From JAEKLB01 sp050249235 (GTDB lineage Bacteria; Actinomycetota; Acidimicrobiia; Acidimicrobiales; CADCSY01): a DNA stretch of 9,238 nucleotides. The notes under the pieces were generated by a model that was not told the DNA's origin, made no database searches, and saw nothing but the letters and a program-made list of their open reading frames with translations. Shown here piece after piece: positions 7,708 to 9,238 of this stretch (within the stretch, counting starts at the first letter, position 1; each line of letters opens with the position of its first letter). A program made the position numbers and the translations under genes. The DNA lies in the NCBI GenBank assembly GCA_050249235.1, contig JBFWQW010000110.1, positions 1 to 9,238 on the forward strand. Direction: 5' to 3'.

Positions 7708-7724
7708 GCCGGTCGGGGACCGGC
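7708..7724 (-). terminator. First, smaller hairpin downstream of groEL
   Basis: GCCGGTC (7708-7714) and GACCGGC (7718-7724) form a perfect 7-bp stem with a GGG loop, 13 bp beyond the groEL stop codon. With the larger hairpin at 7668-7697 it forms a tandem pair. It could end transcription or protect the 3' end of the abundant chaperonin message. Confidence 0.5.
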
Positions 7725-7736
7725 GGGTGGGGAGGG

Positions 7737-9238
<1,502 letters not shown>

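Overview
The window is a very GC-rich, gene-dense piece of bacterial chromosome. Protein similarity, frequent GTG starts, the guaB/guaB3 pair close to a groEL gene and strong C/G third-position bias all point to an actinobacterium. I favour an Acidimicrobiia-type lineage, but that is inference from general look and no marker here settles it. No mobile element, CRISPR array, rRNA or tRNA gene was recognised.

Layout from left to right. (1) A drug-efflux type MFS transporter (minus strand, 3' end cut by the window edge) is divergent from a MarR-family repressor (plus strand) across only 42 bp. That gap holds overlapping promoter-like elements and a near-palindrome, the usual layout of a self-regulated efflux module. 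(2) The MarR gene converges on guaA, with a short hairpin between them. (3) The minus-strand purine block reads, in transcription order, CoA-type NUDIX hydrolase, guaB3 (IMP dehydrogenase-related), guaB (IMP dehydrogenase), guaA (GMP synthase). GuaB and GuaA are the two consecutive steps IMP to XMP to GMP. GuaB3 has the barrel and phosphate site of the family but carries Ala where the catalytic Cys should be. An 87-bp unit, repeated perfectly 2.4 times, separates guaB from guaA. (4) A 52-residue Trp-rich small protein overlaps the start of the NUDIX gene. (5) groEL (minus strand, 5' end cut by the window edge) ends in a GGM tail and is followed by two tandem hairpins that probably insulate it from the small-protein/NUDIX/purine block.

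Most of the window is core metabolism and chaperone function, not an accessory island. The least ordinary signals are these: TANNNT -10-like hexamers lie 5 to 9 bases upstream of five start codons, suggesting leaderless or nearly leaderless transcripts; the guaB-guaA tandem repeat is spanned by an open frame that overlaps both neighbouring genes; and GuaB3 lacks the catalytic Cys. The longest stretch without an assigned gene is the 231-bp guaB-guaA gap, which is mostly repeat.
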